Source of the DNA: Hymenobacter plasmatis
Lineage (GTDB): Bacteria > Bacteroidota > Bacteroidia > Cytophagales > Hymenobacteraceae
Direction of reading: 5' to 3'
NCBI RefSeq assembly: GCF_020711255.1
Contig: NZ_JAJFAW010000009.1
Location: 1-64,000 of the forward strand
DNA length: 64,000 nt
Shown here: piece after piece, positions 33,565-41,352 of the stretch
How the letters are laid out: the number at the start of each line of letters is the position of its first letter
Position numbering within the stretch: position 1 is the stretch's first letter
The notes under the pieces: model-generated
Database searches by the model: none
What the model was told of the DNA's origin: nothing
The model's input: only the letters and a program-made list of their open reading frames with translations
Position numbers and translations under genes: made by a program

Positions 33565-34668
33565 TTAACCGATTTCTATCACAACGTCGTCCGTCATGGG
33601 GTGGCCCACGCAGGTCAGCACGTAGCCCTGCTTCATCTCCGAATCGGACAGGCCTTCGCGCTCATCCAAATGCACCTTGCCGCTCAGGCACTTGCCACGG
33701 CAGGCCGTGCACAGGCCAGCCTGGCAGGAATACGGCAGGTCGATGTCCTGGTCGAGGGCGGTTTCGAGGATGGTTTTGCCAGCGGGTACCTCGATAACGT
33801 ACTCGCTGCCTTCGTACTGAATCGTGACGGAGCGAGTGCTCTTGGTGTCGTCGCCGGGGTTGTCGGACACGTCGCCGTGGCCGTTGGGCTGGCCGGCCGC
33901 GGCTTCGGCGGTATCGGCACTGGCCACAAAGCTTTCGCGGCGAATGCGGGCCTCGGGCACGTTGAGCAGGTCGAGGGCGGCGCGGGCTTCGGCCATCAGG
34001 CCTTCGGGGCCACACATAAAGTATTCGGCCTGCTCGGCCGGAAACTGGTGGCGCTGCTCCAGGATGCGCAGTATCATGGTGCGGTTGAGCCGGCCGGTGT
34101 GGCGGTGGGCGCCGCCGGGCTTCAGGGGCTGGCTGTACACGTGCTCCACTTGCACGCGGCCGTTGGTGCTGGCTTCCAGGTCATCGAGCTGCTTCTGAAA
34201 AATCACCGATTCTTCGTTGCGGTTGCCGTAGATGAGCAGCACGTGGCTGTTGGGCTCGGCGTTCACCACCGCCTTCAGAATAGACATGAGCGGCGTGATG
34301 CCCGAGCCCGCCCCGATGAGCACCAGCGAGCGGGCCGCTTTGGGGCTGGGGCTGAGGGTGAAGTTGCCCAGCGGCTCCATCACTTCGATTTGCTGGCCCA
34401 CCTCCACAGTATCAAGCAAATAGTTGCTGACCAAGCCGCCCGGTACGCGCTTCACCGTGACCGACAGGCGCGGCGCCTCGTGCGGCGTGCTGCTCAGGGA
34501 GTAGGCGCGGCGCTCTTTTTTACCACCGGCACCGCAGGGTACAATCAGCGTCAGAAATTGGCCCGGCCGGCTGGCAATGGGCTGGCGGTCGGGCCGCTCC
34601 AAGTGAATGGTGATAGAATCGGCGGTTTCCTGGGTCAGCGCAACTACAGTCAGGGTTTGGTAACTCAT
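33565..34668 (-). CDS. paaE: Phenylacetyl-CoA epoxidase reductase PaaE
   Basis: PaaE delivers electrons from NADPH to the di-iron centre of PaaA. The 367-residue protein has the FAD domain (IASRPGQFLTL, RRAYSLSSTP), the NAD(P) domain (IGAGSGITPLMSIL, MCGPEGLM), and a C-terminal plant-type 2Fe-2S ferredoxin with Cys315, Cys320, Cys323 and Cys353. Start ATG at 34668 agrees with the family; the longer frame to 34767 is not used. It is transcribed divergently from the direction of paaABCD and lies 3.1 kb from paaD. A TACCTTTG box lies about 120 bases upstream. Confidence 0.93.
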   Translation of the reverse strand: MSYQTLTVVALTQETADSITIHLERPDRQPIASRPGQFLTLIVPCGAGGKKERRAYSLSSTPHEAPRLSVTVKRVPGGLVSNYLLDTVEVGQQIEVMEPLGNFTLSPSPKAARSLVLIGAGSGITPLMSILKAVVNAEPNSHVLLIYGNRNEESVIFQKQLDDLEASTNGRVQVEHVYSQPLKPGGAHRHTGRLNRTMILRILEQRHQFPAEQAEYFMCGPEGLMAEARAALDLLNVPEARIRRESFVASADTAEAAAGQPNGHGDVSDNPGDDTKSTRSVTIQYEGSEYVIEVPAGKTILETALDQDIDLPYSCQAGLCTACRGKCLSGKVHLDEREGLSDSEMKQGYVLTCVGHPMTDDVVIEIG

Positions 34669-34787
34669 GCGGGGGAAGAGATGGGGTATTGAGGAGTCTA
34701 CGTATGTACGCAGCCTGCAGACTCCCGAACTTTGGAAATGACAAAAAACAAGCGCAGGCCACGACAATGGCAGCCCAACTTCGGCCG

Positions 34788-34795
34788 CAAAGGTA
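34788..34795 (-). promoter_or_regulatory. Possible -7 box (TACCTTTG) for paaE
   Basis: Exact TAnnTTTG on the minus strand, 120 bases before the paaE ATG. No TTTG at -33 and no copy of the AACG-NN-CGTT operator nearby. Confidence 0.4.
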
Positions 34796-34877
34796 ACTTG
34801 CCACGCGGCTGCCGTTTAACAGTCATCTCCCGGAAACTGTTGATGGGCTTCCGCAACGTTTCCACTCACTCTGCTCA

Positions 34878-35579
34878 TTGCCCTTGTCCCTCGCCTCCCT
34901 CCTGCTGCGCCATCAGGCCAGCTTCGGTCCCGTACTGCCCGTCGACCTCAGCGGTCCGGCCGTTACCCACCTCGATTTCACGGATAACAACCCGCTTTTA
35001 GCCCAAGCCGACCTACGCGACACGGCCGCCTTCGAACAGTTGGTAAACACCATGCTGGCCCAAGCTGGCGCCACCATCGGCATCGGCGGCTACCTCGAAA
35101 ACCGCGTCATTTATCGGCGCAGCCAGCACTTTGGCCCCGGCCAAGCCGACGAAGCCCGCTCCCTGCACCTGGGCGTCGATGTATGGATTCCAGCGGGCAC
35201 GCCCTTGCTGGCGCCCTTGCCGGCCCAAGTCCACAGCCTGGCCGACAACGCCGGCTTCGGCGATTACGGCATCACCGTTATCCTCCAGCACAAACTGGAA
35301 GGCACTACTTTCTATACCCTCTACGGCCACCTCAGCCGCCTGGAATGGACGGCGCTGCGCGTGGGCCAGCGCCTTGAGCAAGGCCAGGCCTTCGCCTCCG
35401 TTGGCCCCTATCCCGAAAATGGGGACTGGCCCCCGCACCTCCACTTCCAGATTATTGCCGACCTGCAGGGCCGCGTAGGCGACTTTCCGGGCGTGGCCCG
35501 GCCCTCGGAGCGGGAGGCGTGGGCCACGCTGTGCCCCGACCCGAATCTGGTGCTGCGGAGTAATGTGTTGGCTCAGTAA
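34878..35579 (+). CDS. M23 family metallopeptidase
   Basis: A 233-residue LytM/M23 domain protein, family of peptidoglycan endopeptidases. The zinc motifs are present: HLGVDVWIPAGTP (HxxxD) and the C-terminal HLHF in PPHLHFQII; TLYGHLSR is the intermediate His strand. No signal peptide is visible and the frame opens with a TTG; no ATG fits. Bacteroidota also use M23 domains fused to aminotransferase/kinase proteins in the cytoplasm, so a stand-alone cytoplasmic version is possible. The start codon is the least certain part. Confidence 0.8.
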   Translation: MPLSLASLLLRHQASFGPVLPVDLSGPAVTHLDFTDNNPLLAQADLRDTAAFEQLVNTMLAQAGATIGIGGYLENRVIYRRSQHFGPGQADEARSLHLGVDVWIPAGTPLLAPLPAQVHSLADNAGFGDYGITVILQHKLEGTTFYTLYGHLSRLEWTALRVGQRLEQGQAFASVGPYPENGDWPPHLHFQIIADLQGRVGDFPGVARPSEREAWATLCPDPNLVLRSNVLAQ

Positions 35580-35606
35580 TATTGAGCTAAAGCATATTAT
35601 CAAGCC

Positions 35607-35746
35607 GGTCATGCAGAGCACAGCGAAGCGTCTTTACCGCTTCGTTGAATCGTCTGTCATGCAGAGCGCAGCGAAGCATCTTCTCCCGGCTCAACGATTG
35701 GTTCCACGGGGATAAGATGCTTCGCTGCGCTCTGCATGACAGACGA
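35607..35746. repeat. Family A palindrome plus an orphan half-copy
   Basis: A complete element has exact 33-base arms (35650-35682 and 35714-35746, TCGTCTGTCATGCAGAGCGC...) and a 31-base loop. Just left of it (35607-35634) is one unpaired arm with two changes (GAGCACAGCGAAGCGTCTT). The pair lies between the convergent M23 peptidase and permease genes. Confidence 0.93.
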
Positions 35747-35760
35747 GCATGTTAAAGTCC

Positions 35761-36984
35761 TTAGTCGAACTTAATAGCCACTACCGGCTTAATCCGCGAA
35801 ATCAAATAAGTCGGAATCAACACGGCCAGCAGCGAGGCGACGAAGGTGGCCAGGTTCATCAGCAGCAGCATGCGCGGGTCCCAGGAGATGGGCACCCGGT
35901 CCATGTAGTAATTCTCGGGGTCGAGGGGAATGACGTGGAAGTAGTACTGCAGGGCGCAGAAGCCGATGGCAATAATATTGCCGATGAGCATGCCGCGCAC
36001 CGTGAGCGACAGCCCGCGGTAGAAGAACATCCGGCGTATCTGGTTATCGGTCGCGCCCAGGGCCTTGAGGACGCCAATCATGTTGGTGCGCTCCAGAATC
36101 ATGATAAAAATGGTGGCCACCATGTTGAACGTAGCCACGAAAATTATCAGAATCAGGAAGATAATCACGTTGCGGTTGAGCAGCTGCAGCCAGTCGAAAA
36201 GCTGGGCGTACTGGTCCGTTATTTTATCGATTTTAAGGTCGTAAGGCAGCCGCTCGTAGAATTTATCAGCGGTCTTGTCCAAGGTTTTAAAGTCCTTCAA
36301 CACCACTTCCATGCCGCCCACCAGCGAATCGGGCCAAGCGGGAGAATTGAGCTCCCGAATCTGGCGGATGTCGCCAATCACATACACCTCATCAAACTCG
36401 TCGAGGCCGGTAGAATAAATGCCACTGACCCGGAATTGCCGAATTCGGGGCGGGTTCTGAATGAAATAAAACAAGGCCTTGTCGCCGACCGCCAGACGCA
36501 GCTTATCGGCTACTTTGCGCGAAATCAGCACGTCGTCGCTGGCCGCCGAATCGGGAAAGCTGAGAAACTTGCCCGCCATCAGGTTGGCGCGCATCGGCGA
36601 CTTTCCGTCGCTTTCCGAAATGCCTTTCAGCACCACGCCCAGCACCTCTTCCTTGGTTTTGATGATGGCCGTCTTCACGGCGAAGGCCTGCGTGGCCTTC
36701 ACCTCCGGAAACTCATGCAGCTCGGCCACCAGCCGCGGCCCGGCAATGGGCGCCACTTCCAGGGAGTTGTTGGTGTCGTAGCGCGTGATTTGCAGGTGCG
36801 CCCCAAACGAGAAAATCTTGTTCTGAATCTCGTTGCGAAACCCCTGCAGGATGGCAAACGACACCACCATCACCGCCAAGCCCATGGCAATGCTGATGAT
36901 GGCTATTTTTGTGACCGATGACGTGAACGAACCGGAATCGGCTCCTCCGTCAATCTTGTGCGAAATGTAGCGGGCGACGTTCAT
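35761..36984 (-). CDS. FtsX/LolC-type ABC transporter permease
   Basis: A 407-residue permease with one N-terminal membrane segment (IAIISIAMGLAVMVVSFAIL), a large periplasmic domain of the MacB type (about 55-270) and three C-terminal membrane segments (FLILIIFVATFNMVATIFIM; LIGNIIAIGFCALQ; LLLMNLATFVASLLAVLIP). This layout matches LolC/LolE and FtsX-family proteins that move lipoproteins out of the inner membrane. No ATP-binding partner is adjacent in this window, so the assignment is at family level. Confidence 0.88.
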   Translation of the reverse strand: MNVARYISHKIDGGADSGSFTSSVTKIAIISIAMGLAVMVVSFAILQGFRNEIQNKIFSFGAHLQITRYDTNNSLEVAPIAGPRLVAELHEFPEVKATQAFAVKTAIIKTKEEVLGVVLKGISESDGKSPMRANLMAGKFLSFPDSAASDDVLISRKVADKLRLAVGDKALFYFIQNPPRIRQFRVSGIYSTGLDEFDEVYVIGDIRQIRELNSPAWPDSLVGGMEVVLKDFKTLDKTADKFYERLPYDLKIDKITDQYAQLFDWLQLLNRNVIIFLILIIFVATFNMVATIFIMILERTNMIGVLKALGATDNQIRRMFFYRGLSLTVRGMLIGNIIAIGFCALQYYFHVIPLDPENYYMDRVPISWDPRMLLLMNLATFVASLLAVLIPTYLISRIKPVVAIKFD

Positions 36985-37092
36985 TATTCGACTGTAAAGC
37001 TACGTTTTGAACGCGTACCGGCCACGCTACTGTCCTGCTAGCCCGGCGCGGCGCCAAGCTGCGCCGTATTTTTAGCCCTTCCCACCCCATAT

Positions 37093-38346
37093 ATGCTCAG
37101 TATTTCAGTTAAAATCACCCTGTCGTTACTGCTGGCGCTGCCGGCTTGTGGCACCACGCGGCCCGCTGCTACAGCAGCCGTTTCTCCAGAAGCGCCTGCT
37201 GCTCAGCCGGCAGGCACTCCCGGGAGCACGCCGCCCGCTGCCTCTCGCATCGTAGTGGGAGCTGAGCGCCTGGAGAAATACCTGCCCCAGCTAAAAAACA
37301 AGCGAGTTGGGCTGGTTATCAACCAGACTTCGCGGGTGGGCAATGCGTTTTTGGTGGATACGCTGCGGGCGCGGGGCATCAACGTGACGGCCATTTTCGC
37401 CCCTGAGCACGGCTTCCGTGGCGAGGAAGCCGACGGGGCCACTATCAAGGATGGGCGCGATTCCCGCAGCGGCGTGCCCGTGCGCTCGGTGTATGGCAAA
37501 ACCAAGAAGCCCACCCCCGAGATGCTGGCCGATGTGGATGTGCTGGTATTTGATATTCAGGACGTGGGCGCCCGGTTTTACACCTTCATCAGCACGCTGC
37601 ATTATGTGATGGAGGCCGCGGCCGAGCAAAACAAGCCGGTGCTGGTGCTCGACCGGCCCAACCCCAACGGCGACCTGGTGGATGGCCCCATTCTGGAACC
37701 AGCGCACAAATCCTTCGTCGGCCTCGACCCGTTGCCCATTGCTCACGGCCTGACAGTGGGCGAGCTGGCCACCATGATAAACGGCGAAAAATGGCTGGCC
37801 GGCGGCAAGCGCTGCCGCCTCACGGTAGTGCCCGTAGCCACTGGCTACACGCATGCCACGGTTTACCACTTGCCCGTGCGCCCCTCCCCCAACCTGCCTA
37901 CTTACCAATCGATACGGCTTTACCCCAGCATTTGCCTGTTTGAGGGCACCAACGTGAGCGTGGGCCGGGGCACCAGCACGCCGTTTGAAGTCATCGGCAG
38001 CCCGTCGCAGCCGGCTACGCGGCCGTTCTCATTCACCCCCAAGCCCAACGCCGGCTCTCCCACGCCGCCTCTTAACGGCCAGCTGTGCTACGGCCTGAAT
38101 CTGGTGGATGCGCCCGCGCGGGAGTCGTCGGGCCTGGTACTTAAATACCTGCTCGACTTCTATCAGCAGAGCACCGACAAGGCAAATTTCTTCGGCAAGT
38201 ACTTCGAACAGCTTACGGGCACGCCGGCGCTGCGCCAGCAAATAATTGCCGGCAAAAGCGAATCGGAAATCCGCAGTTCCTGGCAGCCGGGCCTAGACAA
38301 ATTCAAAACCCTGCGCCGCAAGTACCTGCTGTATCCGGAGCGGTAG
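37093..38346 (+). CDS. DUF1343 (NamZ/YbbC) lipoprotein
   Basis: A 417-residue lipoprotein (signal LLLALPACG). DUF1343 includes NamZ, an exo-beta-N-acetylmuramidase that trims MurNAc from peptidoglycan fragments. Family hallmarks visible: KRVGLVINQTSRV, FAPEHGFRGEEADGA, RSVYGKTKKPTPEML, VFDIQDVGARFYTFI, and RPNPNGDLVDGP, then EGTNVSVGRGTSTPFE. Length is right. Recovery of muramic acid from cell-wall turnover is inferred from the family; the Ala/Pro-rich stretch after the lipobox is a spacer. Confidence 0.92.
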   Translation: MLSISVKITLSLLLALPACGTTRPAATAAVSPEAPAAQPAGTPGSTPPAASRIVVGAERLEKYLPQLKNKRVGLVINQTSRVGNAFLVDTLRARGINVTAIFAPEHGFRGEEADGATIKDGRDSRSGVPVRSVYGKTKKPTPEMLADVDVLVFDIQDVGARFYTFISTLHYVMEAAAEQNKPVLVLDRPNPNGDLVDGPILEPAHKSFVGLDPLPIAHGLTVGELATMINGEKWLAGGKRCRLTVVPVATGYTHATVYHLPVRPSPNLPTYQSIRLYPSICLFEGTNVSVGRGTSTPFEVIGSPSQPATRPFSFTPKPNAGSPTPPLNGQLCYGLNLVDAPARESSGLVLKYLLDFYQQSTDKANFFGKYFEQLTGTPALRQQIIAGKSESEIRSSWQPGLDKFKTLRRKYLLYPER

Positions 38347-38377
38347 CATAGCTCCGCTTGTCGTGCTATTTAACCGT

Positions 38378-38464
38378 TGTCATGCAGAGCGCAGCGAAGC
38401 ATCTTATCGCCGTAGAACGAATCGTGCTGACCTGACAAGATGCTTCGCTGCGCTCTGCATGACA
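38378..38464. repeat. Palindromic element, family A
   Basis: Exact 28-base arms (TGTCATGCAGAGCGCAGCGA... and complement) flank a 31-base loop between the DUF1343 gene and fmt, both on the plus strand. Confidence 0.93.
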
Positions 38465-38546
38465 GATGGCGCGGAGGAGCTAATTAGGCTTCGCGCTGCA
38501 TGCTGCCCCTTTATTTATAAGCCAAAATCCCCCTGACTTCCCCTTC

Positions 38547-39479
38547 ATGCTGAACATCGTCTTCATGGGTACGCCCGATTTTGCAGTGCCCACCCTGGAA
38601 AGCTTACTGGCTTGGCCGGGTGGCCGCGTGGTCGCCGTGGTGACTGCGCCCGACCGGCCCGCAGGGCGGGGGCGCCAGCTGCAAGCTTCGGCCGTGAAGG
38701 TGGCGGCCGAGGCCCACGGCTTGCCCGTGCTGCAGCCCACCAACCTAAAGTCGCTGGAGTTTCAGGCAGAGCTGAAAGCCTACGGGGCAGATTTGCAGGT
38801 GGTGGTGGCTTTCCGTATGCTGCCCGAAGCGGTGTGGAGTATGCCACGCCTGGGCTCTATCAATATCCACGCGTCGCTACTGCCGCAGTACCGGGGTGCG
38901 GCGCCCATTAACTGGGCCCTGATGCACGGCGACACCGAAACGGGGGTCACCTCCTTCTTCCTGCGCCATGAGATTGATACCGGCGACCTCATTTTGCAGG
39001 ACCGGGTAGCTATTGCGGCCGAGGACGATTTCGGCAGCTTATACAACAAGCTGAAAGTTGCCGGTGCGGCTCTGGCGCGGCGTTCCGTAGAGGCCATTGC
39101 CGCTGGCACGGCGCCCAGCACGCCCCAGGAGCAACGCGACGATTTACGAGCCGCTCCCAAAATTCAAAAGGAAACCGGCCGGCTTGATTTCACCCGGCCC
39201 GCCGCCGAACTGGTCAATTGGGTGCGGGGCCTCTCGCCCGTTCCTACCGCCTTCGCCACCCTGCCCGACGACCGCACCATCAAGATTTTCCAGGCCCAGG
39301 CCGTAGCCCCCGACCCGGTGGCTCAACCGCTGGCCGCGCCCGGCACCTGGGCCTCGGATGGCCGGCACTACCTGCGCGTAGCCGCCGCCGATGCCTGGCT
39401 CGACCTGCTGGATGTGCAACTCGAAGGCAAAAAAAGGCTGCCCGTAAAAGAGCTACTGCTCGGCTTTAAGCTGCCCTAG
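38547..39479 (+). CDS. fmt: Methionyl-tRNA formyltransferase
   Basis: Fmt formylates initiator Met-tRNA with 10-formyl-THF, an essential step of bacterial translation initiation. The 310-residue protein has the N-terminal FMGTPDFAVPTLESL motif, the formyl-transfer site with SINIHASLLPQYRGAAPINWAL (Asn, His) and GDTETGVTSF (Asp), and the C-terminal OB-fold from about 210. Length is typical. It is followed 102 bases later by the folate gene folA, a functional pairing through tetrahydrofolate. Confidence 0.95.
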   Translation: MLNIVFMGTPDFAVPTLESLLAWPGGRVVAVVTAPDRPAGRGRQLQASAVKVAAEAHGLPVLQPTNLKSLEFQAELKAYGADLQVVVAFRMLPEAVWSMPRLGSINIHASLLPQYRGAAPINWALMHGDTETGVTSFFLRHEIDTGDLILQDRVAIAAEDDFGSLYNKLKVAGAALARRSVEAIAAGTAPSTPQEQRDDLRAAPKIQKETGRLDFTRPAAELVNWVRGLSPVPTAFATLPDDRTIKIFQAQAVAPDPVAQPLAAPGTWASDGRHYLRVAAADAWLDLLDVQLEGKKRLPVKELLLGFKLP

Positions 39480-39581
39480 AAACTTAGGCCGGGACTTCTG
39501 CGCCGGTCACTTGTTTCGTAAAGCAACTGGCAGCGGAGCCTTTTGTCGCCGTCTATTTTAGCTCAATTTTCAAGTATTCGT

Positions 39582-40070
39582 ATGGTTTCTTTCGTTGTGG
39601 CCGTGGCCGAAAATGGCGCAATCGGGCTGAAAGGCGAGCTGCCCTGGGGCCGCCTACCGGCCGACCTGCAGCACTTCAAGCGCCTCACCCTGGGCCACCC
39701 CGTGGTGATGGGCCGCCGCACCTACGACAGCCTGGGCCGCGCGCTCCCCAAGCGCCCCAACATTGTGGTGACGCGTCAGCCCAACTGGACCGCGCCCGGC
39801 TGCGAAACCGCTCCCTCGGTAAGCACCGCCCTGGACCGGGCCCGCGAGCTAGACGAGGAAGTGTGCGTTATCGGCGGCGGCGAAATCTACCGCGAAGCCC
39901 TGCCCTACGCCGACGTCATTTACCTCACCGAAGTGCACCACCCCTTCGAAGGCGATGCCTTCTTCCCCGCCCTCGACCCCGCCGAGTGGCGTGAAGAAAG
40001 CCGTGAGCGCCACGAAGCCGACGAGCAGCACGCCTACCCCTTCAGCTTCGTAACGCTGCGCCGCCGCTAA
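39582..40070 (+). CDS. folA: Dihydrofolate reductase
   Basis: DHFR reduces dihydrofolate to tetrahydrofolate with NADPH. The 162-residue protein shows VVAVAENGAIGLKGELPWGRLPADLQHFK (substrate and cofactor loop with the catalytic acid at the Asp of PADLQHF), VVMGRRTYDSLGRALPKRPNIVV and VIGGGEIYREALPYAD. Start ATG at 39582 fits the family; the TTG further upstream is not needed. The neighbouring fmt uses the product folate pool. Confidence 0.95.
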   Translation: MVSFVVAVAENGAIGLKGELPWGRLPADLQHFKRLTLGHPVVMGRRTYDSLGRALPKRPNIVVTRQPNWTAPGCETAPSVSTALDRARELDEEVCVIGGGEIYREALPYADVIYLTEVHHPFEGDAFFPALDPAEWREESRERHEADEQHAYPFSFVTLRRR

Positions 40071-40112
40071 GCCGCGGTTAAAAAGCTAGTTGGGTTATTT
40101 ATCGCGGTGCCA

Positions 40113-40220
40113 GCACGCTGTAGAGACGCGACACTTCGCGTCTCGGCGTCCGCGCCAGTAGGCCATTCAATCTTTATCGTTCAACGCCGAGACGCGAAGT
40201 GTCGCGTCTCTACAGCGTGC
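40113..40220. repeat. Palindromic element, family B
   Basis: Exact 36-base arms (beginning GCACGCTGTAGAGACGCGAC) flank a 36-base loop. The core is identical to the copy near 31.2 kb. It sits between convergent folA and the oxidoreductase gene and could end both transcripts. Confidence 0.93.
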
Positions 40221-40249
40221 CCGAGGCTGCTGCCAGTTCCAACTGCTTT

Positions 40250-41218
40250 TTAAGGCAGCAGCAGGATTTTGCCCGTGCTCTTGCGGCTTTCGAGCAGGCG
40301 GTGCGCCTCCGCTCCTTCGGCCAGCGGGAAGGCAGCACCGATGCTGGCCGTGAGCTGGCCATTGCGCAATAAATCGAACAGCACGTTGGCCCGGGCAGTG
40401 CGCTCCTCGCGGGAAGTGAGGTAGTTCCACAGGTCGCCACCGGTCAGTGTCTTGGAGGTATCCATAAGGTAGCGCGGGTCTACCGGAGCAGGGTCGCCGC
40501 CGGCCATGCCGAAGAACACCACCGTGCCGCCCACGCGGGTGGCGGCCAAGCTCTGGGGCAAGGTGCTGCCCACTGATTCGTACACCACATCGGCCCCCGG
40601 CCGCTCGGGCCGGTACTCCAGCACCAGCCGTTCCCAGGGCTCCGTGTACAGAAACACGGCCTCGGCCCCGGCGCGCAGGGCTTCCTGCCGCTTGGCTTCG
40701 CTCGAGGTCAGGCCGATGACGCGCCCGCCTTTGGCCCGGATTAGCTGCGTGAGCAGCAGCCCCACCCCACCAGCCACGGCGTGCACCACGGCCAGGTCGT
40801 TGGGCTGGAGGCGGTAGCTGTCGGCGGTCAGGTATTGGGCGGTGAGGCCCTGCAGCAGCACGGCCGCGGCCTGCTCAAAGCTCACGTCATCGGGCAGGGG
40901 AATGAGGTGCTCCTGGGGCACTCGCACAAACTCGGCGTTGGCGTGCGGTACGTCGGCAAAGGCGGCGCGCTGGCCTACGTGGGCGCCGGTCACGCCGGGC
41001 CCCACGGCTACTACTTCGCCGGCGGCCTCATAGCCCAGCAGGTAGGGCGGCTGGCCCACCAAGTGGTAGTTGCCGCGGCGCCGGTATACGTCGGCGTAGT
41101 TCAGGCCAATGGCGCGGGTGCGCAGCAGGACCGTGCCAGGCAGCACTTCGGGCAGCGGCAAGGTGCCGTATTGCAGCACTTCCGGGCCTCCGAATTCGGA
41201 GAAATAGAGGGCGTGCAT
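40250..41218 (-). CDS. Quinone oxidoreductase-like MDR enzyme
   Basis: A 322-residue medium-chain dehydrogenase of the zeta-crystallin/Qor branch, NADPH-dependent and lacking the zinc ligands. Visible: FGGPEVLQYG at the start, RTRAIGLNYADVYRRRG, PYLLGYEAAGEVVAVGPGV, and the cofactor site VHAVAGGVGLLLTQL. Typical reaction: reduction of quinones or enones. ATG at 41218 matches the family start MxAxxFxEFGGPEV; an ATG 27 bases upstream (41245) is also possible. Confidence 0.88.
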   Translation of the reverse strand: MHALYFSEFGGPEVLQYGTLPLPEVLPGTVLLRTRAIGLNYADVYRRRGNYHLVGQPPYLLGYEAAGEVVAVGPGVTGAHVGQRAAFADVPHANAEFVRVPQEHLIPLPDDVSFEQAAAVLLQGLTAQYLTADSYRLQPNDLAVVHAVAGGVGLLLTQLIRAKGGRVIGLTSSEAKRQEALRAGAEAVFLYTEPWERLVLEYRPERPGADVVYESVGSTLPQSLAATRVGGTVVFFGMAGGDPAPVDPRYLMDTSKTLTGGDLWNYLTSREERTARANVLFDLLRNGQLTASIGAAFPLAEGAEAHRLLESRKSTGKILLLP

Positions 41219-41293
41219 GGTATCGGGAGCGGCATTAATAGGCATAGTAAAGCTGGAAAAGAAGGTGTACCGCCCTAGGGTATCGTGCAAAAT

Positions 41294-41325
41294 AAACGCG
41301 GCCATCGTTGCCGATGGCCGCGTTT
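41294..41325 (-). terminator. Terminator after the PorU2-like gene
   Basis: Perfect stem AAACGCGGCCATCG / CGATGGCCGCGTTT with a 4-base loop, 28 bases beyond the stop codon of the minus-strand sortase gene. Confidence 0.88.
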
Positions 41326-41352
41326 GCGAAAACGGGTTCTGAGCCCAGGGCG

